A stretch of 56,555 bases of DNA from Desulfonatronovibrio sp. Lineage in GTDB: Bacteria > Desulfobacterota > Desulfovibrionia > Desulfovibrionales > Desulfonatronovibrionaceae. A program made the translations under genes and the position numbers. Below, in pieces: positions 28,994-39,170 of this stretch. The notes beneath the pieces were generated by a model. That model did no database searches. It was not told where the DNA came from and saw only the letters and a program-made list of their open reading frames with translations. The stretch's first letter is position 1. The number at the start of each line of letters is the position of its first letter. The stretch covers positions 1-56,555 of the forward strand of contig PWNK01000060.1 in assembly GCA_003557865.1 (NCBI GenBank), written 5' to 3'.

Positions 28994-29365
28994 GTGAAAC
29001 AGATTATGAAAATTCGCCATTTTCTGCAGGCCAAAATTCACCGGGCCGTATTGACCGGTGTAAATATTGATTACCATGGCAGCCTCTCTGTCTGTCCTGA
29101 TCTTCTTCAGGCCTCAGGCATATTGCCTTTTGAACAGGTGGACGTCTACAATCTGGACAACGGAGAACGGCTCACCACCTACGCCATTGCAGGGGAAAAG
29201 GGGAGGGTAATGCTCAACGGAGCTGCGGCCCTCAAAGGCTCCCCGGGACAAAAGGTTATCATCGCCTCTTACGTTGGCCTGGACAGGGATGAGATTTATT
29301 CTCATAGACCGGTTCTGGTTTTTGTGGATGACCAAAACAGAATTCTGGAAGTGAGCAATGGATGA
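28994..29365 (+). CDS. panD: Aspartate 1-decarboxylase
   Basis: AKIHRAVLTGVNIDYHGSLSVCPDLL contains the Gly-Ser self-processing site; C-terminal region is PanD-like. Confidence 0.92.
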   Translation: MKQIMKIRHFLQAKIHRAVLTGVNIDYHGSLSVCPDLLQASGILPFEQVDVYNLDNGERLTTYAIAGEKGRVMLNGAAALKGSPGQKVIIASYVGLDRDEIYSHRPVLVFVDDQNRILEVSNG

Positions 29366-30020
29366 CAAGCATGAAAAGCTGACCGTTTTTGCAAGAATCA
29401 GGAAATTTTTTAAAGTCAACCTCATAGCAGGGCTGCTTTTTTTGACTCCCATTGCAGCCACTTTTTTTCTGCTGAAGCTTACCATTGGATGGCTTGACCA
29501 GATCCTGCTGATCATTCCAGGAAAATACCGCCCGGAAAACTTTTTGCCCTTTCCTGTACCAGGACTGGGACTGATTGTCCTCTTCGTGGTCCTTCTTCTG
29601 TCCGGAGTCTTTGTCCGCAATTACCTGGGCAACAAGCTGGTGTCCATCTGGGAAAGGATTATCAACTACATTCCCATAGTCAACAAGGTATACACAGCGG
29701 TCAAGCAGCTCATTGACACCATTGCCAGGGGAACCTCCAGGGATTTCAAGCGGGTGGTGCTCATTGAGTACCCCAAAGAAAATATCTATGCCATGGCTTA
29801 TGTCACAGGCGTAGCAGTTGGGGAACTCCAGGAAAAAACCAGAAGAAAAATGATCAACGTCTACGTTCCCACAACCCCCAACCCGACTTCAGGTTTCTAC
29901 CTCATGGTGCCTGAGGATGAAACAATCCCCCTGGATATGTCTGTGGAGGAATCTTTTAAACTGCTTATGTCCGGAGGCATTATCTCTCCGGAGAGAAAAC
30001 ATAAAAACGGAGGAAAATAA
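29358..30020 (+). CDS. DUF502 family membrane protein
   Basis: [30 protein letters not shown] and [21 protein letters not shown] typical of DUF502. Confidence 0.9.
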   Translation: MDDKHEKLTVFARIRKFFKVNLIAGLLFLTPIAATFFLLKLTIGWLDQILLIIPGKYRPENFLPFPVPGLGLIVLFVVLLLSGVFVRNYLGNKLVSIWERIINYIPIVNKVYTAVKQLIDTIARGTSRDFKRVVLIEYPKENIYAMAYVTGVAVGELQEKTRRKMINVYVPTTPNPTSGFYLMVPEDETIPLDMSVEESFKLLMSGGIISPERKHKNGGK

Positions 30021-31189
30021 TGATTTCATCCAACAAGCGCTATTTGTTCACTTCCGAGTCTGTAACCGAAGGCCATCCGGACAAAGTGGCCGACCAGATT
30101 TCAGACTCGGTTCTGGACGCCATTATCTCTCAGGACCCTAACGCCCGGGTTGCCTGTGAAACCCTGGTCACCACCGGCCTGGCATTTATCGCCGGGGAAA
30201 TCAGCACCGACGCCTACGCGGATTTCCCAAGCATTGTCCGTCAAATGGTCAAGGAAATCGGCTACAATAATTCAGACATGGGTTTTGACTATGAAACCTG
30301 CGCAGTAATTTCTTCAATTGACAAGCAGTCTCCTGACATAGCCCAAGGGGTCAACCGAAAAAAGGCCGAAGATCAGGGTGCCGGAGACCAGGGCATGATG
30401 TTCGGTTTTGCAGTCAATGAAACCAAAACCCTTATGCCGGCTCCCATCTACTATGCTCACAAATTGTCCAAGCGGCTGGCCTATGTCCGCAAAAACAACA
30501 TCCTGGACTTTTTACGGCCTGATGGAAAAACCGAGGTCAGCATTGAATACATCAATGGAGTACCCAGGCGCATCCACGATGTTGTGGTGGCATGTCAGCA
30601 TAATGAAAATATTTCCTATGAAGAGCTGGTGGAAGCGGTCAAAGAAGAGGTCATCTTCAAGGTACTGCCCCAGGAGATGGTGGATAAGGACATGCGGATT
30701 TTTATCAACACAACAGGCCGGTTTGTTGACGGAGGCCCCAAGGCGGACTGCGGCCTGACAGGAAGGAAGATAATCCAGGATACCTATGGCGGGATGGGCA
30801 ACCATGGCGGAGGGGCCTTCTCCGGGAAAGACCCCTCCAAGGTTGACCGATCTGGAGCTTACATGGCCAGGTATATTGCCAAAAATATTGTGGCTGCCGA
30901 ACTGGCTGACCGATGTGAGGTCCAGGTGGCCTATGCCATTGGAGTTGCCGAGCCGGTATCAGTTTTAGTTACTTCATGGGGAACAGGGCAGGTCTCGGAC
31001 GAGATTCTTACCCAGGCAGTTGAAGATGTGTTTGATTTAAGACCTTATCATATTATAAAAAAACTGGATCTGCTCAGGCCCATCTACAAGAAATCTTCAT
31101 GCTACGGACATTTTGGACGCGAGGATATTGACTTATCCTGGGAGAAAACAGACTCCGTGGATGACTTAAGAACAGCCTGCAAAGTCTAA
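30020..31189 (+). CDS. metK: S-adenosylmethionine synthetase
   Basis: [31 protein letters not shown] and [16 protein letters not shown]. Confidence 0.97.
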   Translation: MISSNKRYLFTSESVTEGHPDKVADQISDSVLDAIISQDPNARVACETLVTTGLAFIAGEISTDAYADFPSIVRQMVKEIGYNNSDMGFDYETCAVISSIDKQSPDIAQGVNRKKAEDQGAGDQGMMFGFAVNETKTLMPAPIYYAHKLSKRLAYVRKNNILDFLRPDGKTEVSIEYINGVPRRIHDVVVACQHNENISYEELVEAVKEEVIFKVLPQEMVDKDMRIFINTTGRFVDGGPKADCGLTGRKIIQDTYGGMGNHGGGAFSGKDPSKVDRSGAYMARYIAKNIVAAELADRCEVQVAYAIGVAEPVSVLVTSWGTGQVSDEILTQAVEDVFDLRPYHIIKKLDLLRPIYKKSSCYGHFGREDIDLSWEKTDSVDDLRTACKV

Positions 31190-31208
31190 ACATACAAAAG
31201 ACCAGTTC

Positions 31209-32015
31209 ATGTCTCAGAACCTGTCTGACAAGGTACGCAGTTTCTTCCTGACTAAAGCAGTCAGCGACAGCAAACATCGTCCCAGCGATTTTGACTTGCT
31301 GGAAATGCCTGTGGAAGCAGTTTTGGCCTACTGGCTGTCATTAAAAAAGGTTATTGAAGCAAAAGGCCGGGTGATTATAAGGGAGGAAAAGCAAGGCACC
31401 AGCGAACCATACGTATCGCATCTGCTTGGGCTGTTGCAATCCTCCCTTTCATCAGACAATATTGAAAAATTCGGACTGATCAAGAAACAGGCTATTTTAA
31501 GAGACCTGCAGCGAAAATTTATTCTCATGTCCATTTCAATCCTGGGCATGGCCACCAATGAAAATCCGCAAAAGGTGCTTATCCGTATCATTTCAAAATT
31601 TCCCATCTCCCCGATTTATGAACAGCAGGTCTTTGACGCGGCAGCTGCGGTGCTGAAAAAAATGGATGAAGGGGATATTAACAGGGACAAGTTTCTAAAT
31701 ATTGATCACCGGATGAAAATTGAATCCCTGATCCTGAATCTGATCATTTTTAATATGCTGGCCAGGCGACTGGGCAAACGGGAGCTGGGTGGGTTCATTG
31801 AGAACATCCGTTCTTTCTATTTTGCCGAAGGCATGTCGCTGATCATTGACGGATTTGAGTATGACTTTATCAAGCACCGCCTTAATCTGCAGAAAAAAGA
31901 AATCATGGATCTTACTGAAACCAAGATGGACATGTCGCTGCATCTTTGCTCAGGTATAAAATCCGGCCTGAATTATGATGACCTTCAGCTTATAGGTTCA
32001 TCTTATCTTCTGTAG
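31209..32015 (+). CDS. Hypothetical protein
   Basis: 268-aa intact ORF, no motif I can name. Confidence 0.55.
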   Translation: MSQNLSDKVRSFFLTKAVSDSKHRPSDFDLLEMPVEAVLAYWLSLKKVIEAKGRVIIREEKQGTSEPYVSHLLGLLQSSLSSDNIEKFGLIKKQAILRDLQRKFILMSISILGMATNENPQKVLIRIISKFPISPIYEQQVFDAAAAVLKKMDEGDINRDKFLNIDHRMKIESLILNLIIFNMLARRLGKRELGGFIENIRSFYFAEGMSLIIDGFEYDFIKHRLNLQKKEIMDLTETKMDMSLHLCSGIKSGLNYDDLQLIGSSYLL

Positions 32016-32066
32016 CAATGCCGGTTTTACCTGCCTTCAGTTCTCGTCTTTTTACTGGTTTATCCG

Positions 32067-34091
32067 TCATGCCCTCCTCATTTCCTCGATGATGGCCTTG
32101 AGTTCTCCTGCCAGCTTGGCCAGCTCTGCAATGGCCATGGCGGACTGATTCATGGAATCGCTGGTTTCAGAAGAAATCCTGTTGATATCTTCAACTCTTC
32201 TGGTTACCTCCTCACTGGCAAGAGACTGTTCTTCTGCTGCAGAAGCTATGGAACTGATCTGGCTGGAAGAAGTTTCCACAAGCCCAACAATTTCCCTGAG
32301 CTGCTTGCCTGACTCACTAGCCTGTTTTGTGGCTCCTTTCACCGATTCAACTGTCTTATCAACACTGCTCACATTTTTCTGAACCTCTTCCTGGATAGTC
32401 TGAATATATCGGCCTACCTCATTGGTGGCGCCCATGGTTTTTTCTGCCAGTTTCCGTACTTCATCGGCAACCACTGCAAACCCCCTGCCTGCCTCGCCAG
32501 CCCGGGCAGCCTCAATAGCCGCGTTGAGAGCCAAAAGGTTTGTCTGATCAGCTATGTCATCGATTACATTCATTATTTTGCTGATACCTTCCGCCTGCTG
32601 ACCAAGATTGGCGATCTGTTTCTTGAGACCAAGAGCATTGCGCTGGACATCAGCAATGGCCTTGACCGCATCCTGTACAGTTCTGGCTCCGGACTGGGCT
32701 GTTGTCTTTACCTTATCCGAAGCCTCCGCAGCCTGAGACGCATTTTTAGCCACATCTAGCACGGTGGTATTCATCTCTTCCATGGAAGAAGCTGTGGTTG
32801 CAGCCATGTTCTTCTGTTCCTCAGCCCCTCTGCTGGCCTGCTCTACCTGAGCCGATAACTCTTCAGATGCGGAAGATACCTGTTCAGCGATTTTGTCCGC
32901 CTTGGCGGCCGAAGCTTCTATTATCGAATTTTTTGATTCTATCAGAACCTGCTGATTTTTGATATCGGTCAAGTCTGTTATAAGTTCAAATGCCCCCAGG
33001 AGCTGATTATCAAGGTCATACAGAGGTGCGGCATCAACCTTGAGAAACAGCTGCCTGTTCTTGTGGCTGGTCAGCTCCAGTTCCAGCCCCAGTACCGGCT
33101 CCCTGGTCTCAAGCACTTTGTGTACCACCGTTTCCCGCTCATCACCATAAATCAGCATGGATGCGGAACTCCCAATAAATTCACCCTCCTTCCGGTCATG
33201 CCCCAGCAGCTCCAGTAAGGCACTGTTCACATAGGAAACTTTAGCATCGGTGTCACAGACAAAACAGGGCGCTGTCATGCTGCCGAGTATTCCTTTGGAG
33301 AACCCCAATTCCTTCTTCATATTGGCCACCATTATCTTCATATGCTCAGACAAACTTCCCAGTTCATCTTTGCTTGAGACATCAAAGTCAGCTGCAAAAT
33401 CACCCCCGGCAACCTTCTGTGTGGCCTGATCCATCTTGACGATGGGGGTGATGACCAGTTTGCGCATGAAAAGATAAGTGGCTGATATCATGATAGCAAT
33501 TCCCACAAGAATCATCAGCGTGGTATAAAGAGCGTTATCACGCATGGCGCCCATGGTAGATGAAATATCCTGAATAACCACCATCTTGCCGAGAATCGGC
33601 TGGGACTGTCCATGGCAGTGGTAGCAAGCCGGTTCGTTGGGAATGCTGCTCACGCTGACAAATACATCTTTTCCTTGCATCTGGAAAAAATTACTCTGGT
33701 TTATGTTTCTTCGCAGGGCTGCCTCACCGATGGCAGCAATTTCAGGATGATCTATTGACGCCTGAAAGGGTTTGCGTATGCTTCCAGATTCAGTGCTGTA
33801 GGTTACCCGACCGTTGAAGTCGGTCAGAAAGGCCCTGGTCTGGACGTATCTCTGAGAAAGATTATGAAATTCCTGCCTGGTGCCCGCGTCATCACCTACC
33901 ACCATGGGACGTTCAATGGTTGTTTTCAACAGCTCAGTAAATCTGGTCACCTCCATGGCCACCTGTTCCTGCATCAGGCTTTTCTGCCACATAACAGTCA
34001 CCACGGTAATCAGGGAAAAGATGCTCAGGGAAATCAACGCAATGCTCAAGCCTATCTTGTAACCGATCTTTGCCAGCATTTTATTCATCAT
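32067..34091 (-). CDS. Methyl-accepting chemotaxis protein with periplasmic CxxCH motif, HAMP and PAS domains
   Basis: Conserved signalling tip [63 protein letters not shown] in the sensor domain between two TM segments. Confidence 0.92.
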   Translation of the reverse strand: MMNKMLAKIGYKIGLSIALISLSIFSLITVVTVMWQKSLMQEQVAMEVTRFTELLKTTIERPMVVGDDAGTRQEFHNLSQRYVQTRAFLTDFNGRVTYSTESGSIRKPFQASIDHPEIAAIGEAALRRNINQSNFFQMQGKDVFVSVSSIPNEPACYHCHGQSQPILGKMVVIQDISSTMGAMRDNALYTTLMILVGIAIMISATYLFMRKLVITPIVKMDQATQKVAGGDFAADFDVSSKDELGSLSEHMKIMVANMKKELGFSKGILGSMTAPCFVCDTDAKVSYVNSALLELLGHDRKEGEFIGSSASMLIYGDERETVVHKVLETREPVLGLELELTSHKNRQLFLKVDAAPLYDLDNQLLGAFELITDLTDIKNQQVLIESKNSIIEASAAKADKIAEQVSSASEELSAQVEQASRGAEEQKNMAATTASSMEEMNTTVLDVAKNASQAAEASDKVKTTAQSGARTVQDAVKAIADVQRNALGLKKQIANLGQQAEGISKIMNVIDDIADQTNLLALNAAIEAARAGEAGRGFAVVADEVRKLAEKTMGATNEVGRYIQTIQEEVQKNVSSVDKTVESVKGATKQASESGKQLREIVGLVETSSSQISSIASAAEEQSLASEEVTRRVEDINRISSETSDSMNQSAMAIAELAKLAGELKAIIEEMRRA

Positions 34092-34107
34092 GATCTGAAT
34101 CTCCGGT

Positions 34108-34566
34108 TTAATGGGCGCCGCTATAGATTAATGGTCTGAAATTAAATGCTTCATTACGTTCGTCTGTATGACAGTTGAGACAGTCGCTCATGGATGGAAG
34201 CCTGATAATCGCATCGGGATAACCGGTATCTGAATGCTCTTTTCCCGGACCGTGGCAGGTTTCACATCCCACATCAGACAGCTCTGGAGTCAGCTCATGG
34301 GAGATAAAGCCTCCCTGGTTATAGCCGGTTGTATGGCACCCATAACATCCTTCCAGTTCCTGTCTGGTGAGCTTGGGGGCCATAACCGAAATATTTTCCC
34401 AGGAGTTGGCCTTTTTGGAATAACTGATGAAGTTTTCATACTCATGCGTATGGCAATATCCACAGGTCTCAGTGCCCACGTAGTTGCCATCTGCCAGGGA
34501 ATGGCATGACAGTCCTGCAAACAGCATCAGCGCCAGAGATGCAAAAAAATATTTTACCCAGAACAT
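34108..34566 (-). CDS. Tetraheme c-type cytochrome
   Basis: Signal peptide and four CxxCH motifs (CGYCH, CYGCH, CETCH, CLNCH). Confidence 0.88.
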   Translation of the reverse strand: MFWVKYFFASLALMLFAGLSCHSLADGNYVGTETCGYCHTHEYENFISYSKKANSWENISVMAPKLTRQELEGCYGCHTTGYNQGGFISHELTPELSDVGCETCHGPGKEHSDTGYPDAIIRLPSMSDCLNCHTDERNEAFNFRPLIYSGAH

Positions 34567-34600
34567 GTTTTATTTCTCCTATAGCCGGTTTGACTTGTAA

Positions 34601-34637
34601 GTTTCCATCCGGAAAAATTTTCTTTCCGGATAGAAAC
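34601..34637. promoter_or_regulatory. Imperfect dyad upstream of the cytochrome gene
   Basis: GTTTCcATCCGGAAA ... TTTCCGGATaGAAAC; 14 paired bases with one internal mismatch. Confidence 0.4.
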
Positions 34638-34855
34638 CGGTTAGCAACTGTCCAATATTTCTGCTCACCAGTGAATCAGCAGGCAGCGGCATCTCAACAT
34701 TTGTATTAAATTTCACAAATGACTGCTGTTATCAAAGAAAAATCAACTCTTTTTCAGGCTGCTTGGTTGGTATTGTCCAATTCATCGGGTTTTATACTGG
34801 AAACTTTAGATTTGAACAGTTGTTTCCTGTAACAGGGTATCAATGAGCCACTGTC

Positions 34856-34883
34856 TTGACACTGATTTTTTTTTTCTTATATT
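34856..34883 (+). promoter_or_regulatory. Candidate sigma70-type promoter of the hsp20 cluster
   Basis: TTGACA (34856-34861), 16-bp spacer with a T-tract, TATATT (34878-34883), about 30 bp upstream of the hsp20 start. Confidence 0.6.
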
Positions 34884-34911
34884 TAAAAAAAATATCATGG
34901 AGGTGATGATC

Positions 34912-35325
34912 ATGGTTATTGATTTCAGTAATTTCTACAATCTGCCGCGACAGCTGGACAGATTTTTCGACGAAACCTGGAGACCCTCAATGATCAGTCA
35001 GAGAAGAAATGTCTATCCTCCAGTCAATATCAGTGAGGACAAGACAAACATCTATGTCTTCTCTGAAATTCCGGGTGTCGAAATTGGCGATCTAGATATC
35101 ACCCTCAGTGACGGAAGCCTGGTCATTAAAGGAAACCGCAAGCACGGCACTGGCAGCTATTACCGGCAGGAAAGACCAACCGGACTGTTCCAGAGAGTGG
35201 TCAACCTTAATGTTCCCATAAACCCGGACAAGGTAAGCGCGAAAATGAAAGATGGGATTCTGGAGGTGGTCATTCCCAAGACTGACGAGGCTATCCCCAG
35301 AAAAATCAACATTAAGGCTGAGTAG
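34912..35325 (+). CDS. Small heat-shock protein, Hsp20 family (copy 1)
   Basis: Alpha-crystallin domain (PPVNISEDKTNIYVFSEIPGVEIGDLDITLSDGSLVIKGNRK); start chosen after GGAGGTGATGATC. Confidence 0.85.
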   Translation: MVIDFSNFYNLPRQLDRFFDETWRPSMISQRRNVYPPVNISEDKTNIYVFSEIPGVEIGDLDITLSDGSLVIKGNRKHGTGSYYRQERPTGLFQRVVNLNVPINPDKVSAKMKDGILEVVIPKTDEAIPRKINIKAE

Positions 35326-35340
35326 TTCAAGGAGGTGTCT

Positions 35341-35710
35341 CATGACTAAACAAGTTCAAAAAAGCGAAGCAGGCAGATTGCCTCGGTTTTCTCCCAGCAC
35401 GGACATCATTGAACAACAGGATGGATTTCATATTTACATGGACATGCCTGGTGTTGCCAGGGAGAATCTGGTAATCGACCTAAAGGAAAATGACCTGGAA
35501 ATCAGTGCCAAGGCTGATTATCCGAGAATGGAAGGTGTAAGCAACATTCATCTGGAGTTTGGGGACTGTGAGTATGCCAGAAGCTTCACTGTCTCCGATG
35601 TGGTTGACCGGGAAAACATCAAGGCAACCCTGAAAAACGGAGTTCTTGAGATGTTTTTGCCTAAGGCTGAAAAGGCCAAGCCGAAAAAGATCGAGATCCA
35701 GGCCGGATAG
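35341..35710 (+). CDS. Small heat-shock protein, Hsp20 family (copy 2)
   Basis: FSPSTDIIEQQDGFHIYMDMPGVARENLVIDLKENDLEISAKA ... LKNGVLEMFLPKAEKAKPKKIEI; start MTKQVQKSE after GGAGGTGTCTC. Confidence 0.85.
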
Positions 35711-35965
35711 AAGTCTGGATGATACTTATTTCTGCAGCTAAACTTATTTTATACCCTGCTAAAGGTTTTTTCCCTGCACCCATGGAATGTTTCCAGGGCT
35801 GCTGCAAGAAAGCCTGTTTACATGAGAGATGCTGATTATTTTCGCAAGGGTTGGCTGCAGGTTGCTCAGATCTATTTTTTATCACCCTTATCCCCGGCAC
35901 TGCTCTGTCACCGGGAAGTTTAAAACAAGACCTTACTTTTTACAACAACGCGGAGGTGAACTGAA

Positions 35966-36421
35966 ATGATGGAGAAATGGTTACCCTCGAACATTTCCGG
36001 AAGTTTACCCCGGGATAAATATCCGGAAAAAATGCTGGATTTGCTTGAGGAAATGTGGACCCGTCCCTCAGCTGGATTTAGCGCATTTTCAAAAAGCTTC
36101 ATGCCTTCAGTGGAGGTAGTTGAAAAAGATGATGAAATCCTGGTAAAGGCTGAGATTCCCGGCCTGGATCCCCAGGACATTGAGCTCAGCGTGGAAAACA
36201 ACAACTTGATCCTGCGGGGAGAAAAAAAGCGGGAAAAAAAGGATGAGCAGGAGAACTATGTTCACATGGAATGCTCCTATGGAGCGTTTAACAGAGTGAT
36301 CCCCCTGCGGGCCGAGGTGGACAGAGAAAAAGTATCTGCAGGTTATAAAAACGGGGTGCTGTCGGTTTCCCTGCCCAAGGCCAGAGAGAGCAGGTCCAAA
36401 AAAATCCCCATTGAAAGCTGA
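35966..36421 (+). CDS. Small heat-shock protein, Hsp20 family (copy 3)
   Basis: PSVEVVEKDDEILVKAEIPGLDPQDIELSVENNNLILRGEKKRE ... YKNGVLSVSLPKARESRSKKIPI. Confidence 0.92.
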   Translation: MMEKWLPSNISGSLPRDKYPEKMLDLLEEMWTRPSAGFSAFSKSFMPSVEVVEKDDEILVKAEIPGLDPQDIELSVENNNLILRGEKKREKKDEQENYVHMECSYGAFNRVIPLRAEVDREKVSAGYKNGVLSVSLPKARESRSKKIPIES

Positions 36422-36434
36422 GCCTGTGCGGCTG

Positions 36435-36474
36435 CCAAGAGAAAGGCCGGGAAAATTCCCGGCCTTTCTCTTGG
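36435..36474. terminator. Perfect 19-bp inverted repeat after the hsp20 cluster
   Basis: CCAAGAGAAAGGCCGGGAA-AA-TTCCCGGCCTTTCTCTTGG. Confidence 0.65.
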
Positions 36475-36624
36475 AAAATGTTTCTCCAGAAACTATAAGC
36501 TTCATCTGAACAGCCTGCTCAGATGAAAGCCACTGCATGCCATTAACAAGGCACCCTGTCAGTCAGGAGTTCTGCCTGATGCCCCTTGGCTTGAACAACA
36601 ACCCGGACAACACAACAAACCTTC

Positions 36625-36987
36625 TTACTTTTTAAACAGAGATCCCAGGTCGGTAACCTGTCCTTTGCCCTTACCGGAAAGATTGCCCAGGTTTTTAAGA
36701 TCAGCTGCGCTGGAAATAGTCAGATTGCTGGAGGCTTCCAGATACTTGTTCTTGAGATCCTCAGGCGTATTCCTGTAAAAATATAGAATGTTCCTGCCGT
36801 CAATTTCTCCTGATATATCATTGTCTATGGGATATCCGAACGGAAGCAGAAGCATCTGTACACCGCCCTGCTGGGTGGGAACCATCTGCAGCATTGCCAG
36901 ATCAATCAATTTATTGTCTTTTTCACTCCACTTTCCCAGCACCATGTCACCGGTTACAATTTTAACCAGCCTGATATCATATGCCAT
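36625..36987 (-). CDS. Hypothetical protein; N-terminus possibly Sm/LSm-like
   Basis: Intact 120-aa ORF: MAYDIRLVKIVTGDMVLGKWSEKDNKLIDLAMLQMVPTQQGGVQMLLLPFGYP. Confidence 0.6.
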   Translation of the reverse strand: MAYDIRLVKIVTGDMVLGKWSEKDNKLIDLAMLQMVPTQQGGVQMLLLPFGYPIDNDISGEIDGRNILYFYRNTPEDLKNKYLEASSNLTISSAADLKNLGNLSGKGKGQVTDLGSLFKK

Positions 36988-37154
36988 AATTTGCTCCTTG
37001 TGCTAAAATATCAAATTGTCTTGCTTTCAAAACTATTGAAGTTAATTGCTGAATCGTATACTGTCAAGATTATCAGAACAGGCATTCTAAACAGCACCAA
37101 ACCCTGCTTTGCTGTAGATGTTTCCACAGCTCATTATTCTGCCGGAGGCCTCCC

Positions 37155-37715
37155 ATGAACAGTCTGGACATTTTTTTCGTGGTAATTATCAGCCTTTTCC
37201 TGTTCAGGGGCATTTTTCGAGGTCTTATTCTTGAGGCATCATCCATTGCCGGTCTTGTAGCCGCCTTTGTAGCTTCAAATAAATTTTATTCAGATCTCCA
37301 GCCGGTGGCGGCCAGAATCGTCCCAAGCCCGGAATGGTCACAGGCCCTGGCTTATGTGGCCATTTTTCTGACCACCATGTTTGCCGTAGCCATCCTTTCA
37401 CAGCTGCTAAAAAAAATTATGCGCATGATTATGCTGGGATGGCTGGATCATCTGGGCGGAGGCGTGCTGGGTTTTATTAAGGCGGGGATCATCTGCGGGC
37501 TGAGCCTGCTTATTCTGACAATCTTTTTGCCCAAGGATCACGATCTTATTAAAGCTTCCAGAATAGCTCCATACATGTACACCATGACCAGCAGTCTTTC
37601 TGACTTTCTGCCTGAAGAACTTAGAGAATCATTTACTGAAAAAACTCAGACAGCCAGATTTTTTCTGGAAGAAAGCCTTGGAGAGATGGTCAGACCCGGA
37701 AAGGAAGAGCCATGA
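37155..37715 (+). CDS. cvpA: CvpA family membrane protein
   Basis: NSLDIFFVVIISLFLFRGIFRGLILEASSIAGLVAAFVASNKFY and GWLDHLGGGVLGFIKAGI. Confidence 0.88.
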   Translation: MNSLDIFFVVIISLFLFRGIFRGLILEASSIAGLVAAFVASNKFYSDLQPVAARIVPSPEWSQALAYVAIFLTTMFAVAILSQLLKKIMRMIMLGWLDHLGGGVLGFIKAGIICGLSLLILTIFLPKDHDLIKASRIAPYMYTMTSSLSDFLPEELRESFTEKTQTARFFLEESLGEMVRPGKEEP

Positions 37716-38488
37716 ACCAGGAACATGGAATTGAAAAGATTATGAGCGTAATCAAAAGGCTGCTGGGTCCAGAAGGATGTCCCTGGGACCGGGAACAGAC
37801 CCCTGACAGTCTTTGCGACTACCTTATTGAAGAAACTTTTGAGCTGGTCAGTGCCATTCATTCCCAAAACATCCCCGAGATAGTGGAGGAAATGGGGGAT
37901 GTCTTTTTTCTTCTGCTCTTTATATCCAGCCTTTATGAAAAAGAATTCACCCTAAATGAAGTCTGGATGAATAACTCCGCCAAGATGATCTCCAGACATC
38001 CGCACGTTTTTGATGGGGAACATTTTGCAACCAGAGAAGACCTGCTGCGCAACTGGGAAAAGGCAAAAAAAAGGGAGAAGGCCGATAAAAGCTTGTCCCC
38101 TTTTGACTCCATTCCCAGAAATCTCCCTCCTCTGCTCTTGGCCTACCGCATTAATTCCAAGGCGGCCAGGACCGGATTCACCTGGAGCGATGTCCAGGCA
38201 GTAGAGAAGAAGCTGAAAGAAGAATGGCAGGAATTCCTTGAGGCCAGAAGCATGAATGATGAAAAAATGGCTGAGAAGGAATTCGGGGACTATCTTTTCA
38301 CGCTGGTGGAATTCGGACGCAGAAACAGGATAAAGGCCAATACCGCCCTTTCCATGGCCAACAGCAAGTTTCTGGACAGAGTTTCTCAAATGGAAAACCT
38401 GGCCCTGGCACGAGGCCTGGATATCTGGAATCTGGACATGGAGGAAATGGACGCCCTGTGGGAAGAAGTCAAATCAACTAAGCATTAG
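37712..38488 (+). CDS. mazG: Nucleoside triphosphate pyrophosphohydrolase MazG
   Basis: LLGPEGCPWDREQTPDSLCDYLIEETFELVSAI and EEMGDVFFLLLF. Confidence 0.95.
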   Translation: MNQEHGIEKIMSVIKRLLGPEGCPWDREQTPDSLCDYLIEETFELVSAIHSQNIPEIVEEMGDVFFLLLFISSLYEKEFTLNEVWMNNSAKMISRHPHVFDGEHFATREDLLRNWEKAKKREKADKSLSPFDSIPRNLPPLLLAYRINSKAARTGFTWSDVQAVEKKLKEEWQEFLEARSMNDEKMAEKEFGDYLFTLVEFGRRNRIKANTALSMANSKFLDRVSQMENLALARGLDIWNLDMEEMDALWEEVKSTKH

Positions 38489-39170
38489 CCCCTGGCTGCT
38501 TATTCCCGGACTGCAGGACCCTGTGAATCTCTTCAAGTACACCATCAGGGCAATATTTCCCAGTATCAATTACGTATGCGTCAGGAGCCGGCCTGAGGGG
38601 GGCTATGGCCCTGGTTCTGTCCTGCTCATCTCTTTTGATCATCTGCGCAAGAATTAGACCATAATCAGCTTTTATCCCCATGGATTCAAGCTGGGACACT
38701 CTTCTTTCCGCCCGGGTCCTGGGGGATGCGTCAAGAAAAAACTTATACCGCGCGCCGGGGAAAACAACACTGCCCATATCCCTGCCTTCGGCCACCAGAG
38801 AGGTGGATCCCCCTATTCTTTGCTGGGTTTCTTTCAGAAAATCTCTGACCACTTCAAGCTGTCCTGCCCTTGAGGCCAGCATGCCCACCTCTTCTGTCCT
38901 GATCTCCGGACCCAGCCTGCTGTTGTTCAGGGTAACCGAACTCTGCCTCGCAGAACCCTCCAGACCAAAACTTATCCCGGCAAGGATAGTTTTTATCTTT
39001 TCCTGGTCATGTCCGCAGCCTTTACGCTCAAGGATCAAACCCACGGCTCTGAACATTGCTCCAGTGTCCAGATAGGCTATGTCCAGGCTGTCTGCCAGTT
39101 TTCTGGCCAGTGTGGTTTTGCCGACCCCTGCCGGACCGTCAATGGTTATTATCAGAGGGATAGCATTCAA
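38478..39170 (-). CDS. cmk: Cytidylate kinase
   Basis: IITIDGPAGVGKTTLARKLAD, YLDTGAMFRAV and VAEGRDMGSVVFP. Confidence 0.92.
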   Translation of the reverse strand: MNAIPLIITIDGPAGVGKTTLARKLADSLDIAYLDTGAMFRAVGLILERKGCGHDQEKIKTILAGISFGLEGSARQSSVTLNNSRLGPEIRTEEVGMLASRAGQLEVVRDFLKETQQRIGGSTSLVAEGRDMGSVVFPGARYKFFLDASPRTRAERRVSQLESMGIKADYGLILAQMIKRDEQDRTRAIAPLRPAPDAYVIDTGKYCPDGVLEEIHRVLQSGNKQPGANA

